A stretch of DNA of 9,261 nucleotides from Methylococcaceae bacterium NSM2-1. GTDB taxonomy: Bacteria; Pseudomonadota; Gammaproteobacteria; Methylococcales; Methylomonadaceae. This document shows, in pieces, positions 5,626 through 9,261 of the stretch. How positions within the stretch are numbered: the first letter of the stretch is position 1; each line of letters begins with the position of its first letter. The stretch is taken from positions 1-9,261 of the forward strand of contig NQJI01000034.1 of the NCBI GenBank assembly GCA_002256705.1, read 5' to 3'. Below the pieces are notes generated by a model that worked only from the letters and a program-made list of their open reading frames with translations, was not told where the DNA came from and ran no database searches. Position numbers and translations under genes: made by a program.

Positions 5626-7293
5626 ATGTTGATAAAATTAACAGGTGGAACTGTCTATGATCCTGCAAGCGGGGTTGATGGCAGGCAGCAGGATATTTAC
5701 ATTCAGGACGGGTGTATTGTTAAAAAACCGGCTGAGGATATTCAAGTTGGTAAAGAATACGATTTAAAAGGTAAAGTGGTAATGTCCGGCGCCATTGATA
5801 TGCATACACATATTGGCGGCGGTAAAGGTAACATTGCCAGAACCTTATTGCCGGAAGATCATCGGAACGATCCTGTTATGCGCTCGGATATCACCCGTTC
5901 CGGCTGTGGTCACGCCATGCCCAGTACCTTTGTAACGGGCTATCGTTATGCGGAAATGGGTTATACCACTGGTTTTGAACCGGCGTTATTACCGATTAAT
6001 GCGCGGCAAGCGCATATGGAAATGGCGGATATCCCCATTCTGGATAAAGGCGGTTATGTTATGCTGGGCAGTGATGATTATTTACTGCGACTGTTGACGG
6101 CTAAAAAAGACCAAAAAGCGATTAATGATTATGTTGCGTGGACGATGCAATCGGCCAAAGCCATTGGGGTTAAAGTCGTTAATCCCGGCGGTATTAATGC
6201 CTTCAAATTCAACCAGCGCAAACTGGATTTGGATGAGCAAAACACTCATTATGGTGTGACTCCGCGTGACATTTTGCGCGTGCTGGCAACGGCTGTTAAA
6301 GAAATTGGTGTGCCGCATCCGCTGCATGTCCACGGATGTAATTTGGGAGTGCCGGGCAATATGCAGACTACTCTCGATACCATTCAGGGTATCGGTGGCT
6401 TGCCCATGCACTTAACGCATATTCAGTTTCATAGTTACGGCACGGAAGGCGATTTCAAGTTTTCATCAGGCGCTGCGCAGATTGCCGAAGCCATCAACAA
6501 AAACAAAAATATCACCATTGATGTCGGACAGGTTTTGTTTGGTCAAACCGTCACAGCATCGGGCGATAGTATGCGCCAGCATGCCAATCATAAACACGCC
6601 AGCCCCAATAAATGGGTGACGATGGATATTGAATGCGATGCGGGCTGCGGCGTCGTACCATTCAAATACAAGGATCAAAACTTTGTCAATGCCTTGCAAT
6701 GGGCGATAGGTCTGGAGACTTTCCTGTTAGTTGATGACCCGTGGCGCATTTTCCTGACTACCGACCATCCCAATGGCGCGCCGTTTACCTGTTATCCGCA
6801 TTTGATACGCTTGTTGATGGACAGAAGTTTCCGTAATGAGGTGTTATCAACCATTCATCCAGAAGCTCAAAAAATGACGACGCTGGCCTCCATTGGGCGT
6901 GAATACACGTTACAAGAAATCGCCATTATGACCCGTGCCGGCGCGGCTAAATTGATTGGTTTAAAAGATCGAGGCGGCTTAAGCCCAGGCAACTGGGCAG
7001 ACATCACCGTTTACACCGACAACAGCGACCGGCAACTTATGTTTGAAAAACCCAATTATGTTTTTAAAGACGGTCAATTGGTCGTGGTTGACGGCAAAGT
7101 GGTCTCAACAAAATGGGGAACGACCCACGTTGTTAAACCCGACTTTGATCCGTCGGTCGAAAAGGGCCTGAAAGATTATTTCGACCGCTACCTGACGATG
7201 AAACTGGGTAACTTTAAAATCAGTGATGATGAAATCACTGAAGATGGGCGCGGCAGCATAACTGTGCATCCACTGAAAGGAGATATGGCATGA
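5626..7293 (+). CDS. fhcA: Formyltransferase/hydrolase complex subunit A (FwdA-like amidohydrolase)
   Basis: This is the hydrolytic subunit of Fhc: it releases formate from the formylated methanofuran-like cofactor. Its 555 residues fit the FwdA/FhcA family. It shows the amidohydrolase metal-site pattern of a binuclear zinc enzyme: His60-Thr-His62 in AIDMHTHIGGGKGNIAR, a candidate carboxylated lysine Lys194 in NPGGINAFKFN, His234 and His236 in PLHVHGCN, His265 and His269 in LTHIQFH, and Asp380 in TTDHPNG. Which of the later histidines bind metal is inferred. A small beta-sandwich is formed by the two ends (about 1-50 and 480-515), with GNWADITVY typical of the family. The start has only a weak GGA at 5615-5617, so initiation may be less efficient or depend on the leader repeat. 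It overlaps fhcD by 4 bp. Confidence 0.94.
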   Translation: MLIKLTGGTVYDPASGVDGRQQDIYIQDGCIVKKPAEDIQVGKEYDLKGKVVMSGAIDMHTHIGGGKGNIARTLLPEDHRNDPVMRSDITRSGCGHAMPSTFVTGYRYAEMGYTTGFEPALLPINARQAHMEMADIPILDKGGYVMLGSDDYLLRLLTAKKDQKAINDYVAWTMQSAKAIGVKVVNPGGINAFKFNQRKLDLDEQNTHYGVTPRDILRVLATAVKEIGVPHPLHVHGCNLGVPGNMQTTLDTIQGIGGLPMHLTHIQFHSYGTEGDFKFSSGAAQIAEAINKNKNITIDVGQVLFGQTVTASGDSMRQHANHKHASPNKWVTMDIECDAGCGVVPFKYKDQNFVNALQWAIGLETFLLVDDPWRIFLTTDHPNGAPFTCYPHLIRLLMDRSFRNEVLSTIHPEAQKMTTLASIGREYTLQEIAIMTRAGAAKLIGLKDRGGLSPGNWADITVYTDNSDRQLMFEKPNYVFKDGQLVVVDGKVVSTKWGTTHVVKPDFDPSVEKGLKDYFDRYLTMKLGNFKISDDEITEDGRGSITVHPLKGDMA

Positions 7294-8186
7294 TTATTAA
7301 CGGTGTAACCATAGACGCAACATTTGCCGAAGCGTTTCCAATGAAAGCCACCCGCGCCATTATCACCGCGCAAAACGAAAAATGGGCTATGATTTCAGCG
7401 CAAGCCATGACGGGCTTTGCCACCTCGGTAATTGCCTGTGGTTGTGAAGGAGGCATTGAGCGGGTATTAGAACCGTCCGAAACTCCCGACGGTCGACCTG
7501 GCGTGTCTATCATGATATTTGCCATGGGTGGCAAAGGCTTGGCTAAACAGCTTGAAACCAGGGCAGGGCAGTGCGTGTTGACCTCGCCTACTTCAGCCCT
7601 GTTTGCCGGCATTGATGGTGGCATTAGAATCCCGTTGGGTAAAAACCTGCGTTATTTTGGCGACGGTTTTCAGATTGCCAAAGTCATCTCCGGCAAACGT
7701 TACTGGCGCGTACCCGTGATGGACGGTGAGTTTTTGGCTGAAGCCACCACAGGTCAAGTTGATGCAATTGGTGGCGGCAACTTCTTAGTGTTGGCAGAGT
7801 CGCAACCGCAAGCGCTTGCAGCCTGCGAAACTGCGATAGAAGCGATGCGTAAAATCCCCAATGTGATTATGCCTTTTCCTGGAGGCGTTGTTCGTTCAGG
7901 TTCTAAAGTGGGTTCGAAATACAAAGCCTTGAATGCCTCGACCAATGATGCTTTCTGTCCCACATTAAAAGGTATGACCAAAACTGATTTGTCACCCGAG
8001 ATTGAATCGGTCATGGAAATCGTGATTGACGGCTTAACCAAAGAAGACATCGCTAAAGCCATGCGGGTGGGCATTCAAGCAGTTTGTGATTTGGGTGCGG
8101 ATAATGGCATCAAACGCATTAGTGCAGGTAATTATGGTGGCAAGCTTGGGCCGTTCCACTTTCACTTACAGGAGATTATGGCATGA
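7290..8186 (+). CDS. fhcD: Formylmethanofuran:tetrahydromethanopterin formyltransferase, Fhc subunit D
   Basis: This cytoplasmic transferase moves the formyl group from N5-formyl-tetrahydromethanopterin to the methanofuran-like cofactor, handing the substrate to FhcA. It is 298 residues, about the length of archaeal Ftr, and recognisable throughout: EAFPMKATRAIITA near the N-terminus, SPTSALFAGIDGG in the middle, PNVIMPFPGGVVRSGSKVG, and a C-terminal ISAGNYGGKLGPFHFHL. It has no signal peptide or membrane segment. The ATG overlaps the fhcA stop as ATGA, with AGGAG at 7278-7282, seven bases upstream. A nearer ATG at 7285 is out of frame. The 3' end overlaps fhcC by 4 bp, so fhcA-fhcD-fhcC is likely translationally coupled, which suits subunits of one complex. 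Confidence 0.95.
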   Translation: MIINGVTIDATFAEAFPMKATRAIITAQNEKWAMISAQAMTGFATSVIACGCEGGIERVLEPSETPDGRPGVSIMIFAMGGKGLAKQLETRAGQCVLTSPTSALFAGIDGGIRIPLGKNLRYFGDGFQIAKVISGKRYWRVPVMDGEFLAEATTGQVDAIGGGNFLVLAESQPQALAACETAIEAMRKIPNVIMPFPGGVVRSGSKVGSKYKALNASTNDAFCPTLKGMTKTDLSPEIESVMEIVIDGLTKEDIAKAMRVGIQAVCDLGADNGIKRISAGNYGGKLGPFHFHLQEIMA

Positions 8187-8995
8187 GCGCTTTAACATTT
8201 ACGTTAAAACACAGACCCGATCAACGTGTCGATATGTCGCCGCTAGTGTGCCATCACTTAAAAGATTTGGCATTGGCTGATATTGCTGCCTTAACATTGC
8301 AAAGCGGCAAACGCAAATTGCGTGTTGATGAATTATTTACTATCGACGGCTCTGATACACAAAACATAATTATTAAAAACAGTGTTGATAAGCTTGATTT
8401 TATTGGTAAAGAACTCCAAGGCGGTTGCATAAGCGTAGAAGGTGATGCCGGGGCTTATTTGGGTTTTGGCATGAAATCGGGAGAAATCAAAGTGTCGGGT
8501 AATGCCGGACTTTACGCCGCTTGTGAAATGAAAAAAGGTTACCTGGAGATTGCCGGCAATGCGGGTGATTTTTTAGGCGCGGCACTGCCGGGTAATAAAA
8601 TGGGCATGAAAGGCGGCACCATTCTGGTTAAAGGCAATGTCGGCGAACGGGCCGGCGACCACATGCGTCGTGGCAATATCCTGATTGAAGGCAATGCCGG
8701 AGATTATTGCGGGTCACGCATGACCGCCGGAACCATTGCGGTCATGGGACAAACTGGCCGGTATTTAGGCTATGCTATGCGCCGAGGTACGCTGTTGTTA
8801 TGGAATCAGCCGCAGTTATCGGCTAGTTTTAATGATTGCGGCGCACACACTTTGGCATTTTTACCCATTTTATTTGCTTCATTTAAGTCGATGAACTCCA
8901 GATTTTCCGATGCGTCAATCGCATTCAACCGCGTCCAGCGCTATGCGGGAGATATGTCAGAAATGGGGCGTGGTGAAGTGTTGGTTAGGCTTTAA
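8183..8995 (+). CDS. fhcC: Formyltransferase/hydrolase complex subunit C (FwdC-like beta-helix)
   Basis: This is the last Fhc subunit, 270 residues, related to archaeal FwdC and to the C-terminal GXGXG domain of glutamate synthase. About residues 86-206 form six successive repeats of the type G-[ND]-A-G-x3-G-x2-M-x2-G, spaced about 18-20 residues, for example GDAGAYLGFGMKSG, GNAGDYCGSRMTAG and the final GQTGRYLGYAMRRG. The third repeat carries an insertion of about six residues (LPGNKM). This builds a right-handed beta-helix that packs against FhcA and FhcB. The N-terminal 70 residues are an adapter region, and the C-terminal 60 residues are a helical tail. The start overlaps fhcD as ATGA and is preceded by AGGAG. 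No convincing terminator follows. Confidence 0.93.
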   Translation: MSALTFTLKHRPDQRVDMSPLVCHHLKDLALADIAALTLQSGKRKLRVDELFTIDGSDTQNIIIKNSVDKLDFIGKELQGGCISVEGDAGAYLGFGMKSGEIKVSGNAGLYAACEMKKGYLEIAGNAGDFLGAALPGNKMGMKGGTILVKGNVGERAGDHMRRGNILIEGNAGDYCGSRMTAGTIAVMGQTGRYLGYAMRRGTLLLWNQPQLSASFNDCGAHTLAFLPILFASFKSMNSRFSDASIAFNRVQRYAGDMSEMGRGEVLVRL

Positions 8996-9261
8996 TCGGT
9001 TCTGGATTTAAAGGGTTTGGCGACCTGCCACCGTCAATTTCTCGCGGGTAAAGCTGTCCAAATACACCACTTGCTGCGCAATTGTGTGCCACGTCGTGAG
9101 GCGTTTTTGCTTCTGTTTGGACAGTCGACACCATGCGTCTGGGTAGGCCTCCGAATTGCCTATCAGGGAAGGACTTCAAAAGCCGCCTTTCGCGCATGAG
9201 CCATTGGGTAGCCTTGCAAAAGGAAAGTTTCCGCTGCTCATTCTTTGCTTTGGCGGAAGCC
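8996..9261 (-). other. Unassigned tail; possible eroded coding sequence on the minus strand
   Basis: No intact gene is seen. On the minus strand one frame is open from the right edge to TAA at 8985. A neighbouring frame, open from about 9175 to TAA at 9008, ends with a protein-like stretch containing WHTIAQQVVYLDSFTREKL. Neither is a family I recognise, and the second has no ATG start. They could be two frames of one frameshifted gene, such as a transposase C-terminus, or chance. The only hairpin with a T-run (9091-9108) has a 5-bp stem and is too weak to call a terminator for fhcC. Confidence 0.3.

Noticed and set aside
7235..7624. 129-residue minus-strand frame opposite fhcA/fhcD
   Set aside because: It is antisense to two strongly supported genes and has no recognisable domain.
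4257..8995. Archaeal-type formylmethanofuran dehydrogenase (fwd/fmd) operon
   Set aside because: FhcB lacks the iron-sulfur cysteines, no FwdD/F/G ferredoxin-type subunits are present, and an Ftr-type gene (fhcD) lies within the operon, which is the bacterial Fhc arrangement.
9091..9108. Intrinsic terminator after fhcC (ACGTC/GGCGT stem with T-run)
   Set aside because: The stem is only 5 bp with a G-T pair, the T-run is four to five bases, and it lies about 100 bp past the stop.

Overview
The window carries two C1/central-carbon loci and one sensor gene from what looks like a gammaproteobacterial methylotroph, most likely a type I methanotroph of the Methylococcales. The taxonomic reading is an inference. 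It rests on a complete bacterial formyltransferase/hydrolase (Fhc) operon, which works with tetrahydromethanopterin and a methanofuran-like cofactor, beside SucCD and PilS proteins of gammaproteobacterial type, in DNA of moderate G+C. No rRNA or other definitive marker is present.

Layout. Positions 1-1222 (minus strand) hold a PilS-type membrane histidine kinase, cut by the left edge after its H-box. A 151-bp divergent intergenic region (1223-1373) separates it from sucC (1374-2540) and sucD (2537-3403) on the plus strand. These encode the two succinyl-CoA synthetase subunits and overlap by 4 bp. The 853 bp between sucD and fhcB (3404-4256) hold no intact gene. The sucD-proximal half contains two insertion-sequence scars, both on the minus strand. 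One is the 5' part of an IS4-type transposase gene with a frameshift (about 3445-3657). The other is a short stump resembling the start of an ISKra4-type transposase (3781-3879). The remainder is AT-rich DNA with dyads and probably contains the fhc promoter. Then follow fhcB (4257-5516), fhcA (5626-7293), fhcD (7290-8186) and fhcC (8183-8995). The final 266 bp hold no convincing gene, although short minus-strand frames look like eroded coding sequence.

How the genes work together. FhcD moves the formyl group from formyl-tetrahydromethanopterin to the methanofuran-like carrier, and FhcA hydrolyses it to formate. FhcB and FhcC are the structural/cofactor-holding partners descended from archaeal formylmethanofuran dehydrogenase. 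The complex is the formate-producing end of the tetrahydromethanopterin formaldehyde oxidation route. SucCD is the substrate-level phosphorylation step of the TCA cycle.

The most distinctive non-coding structure is a tandem duplication of a 49-bp, doubly palindromic unit. It fills almost the whole fhcB-fhcA gap in an operon whose other junctions are 4-bp overlaps. The fhc complex itself is a known system. I did not find clear evidence of a new multi-gene system here.
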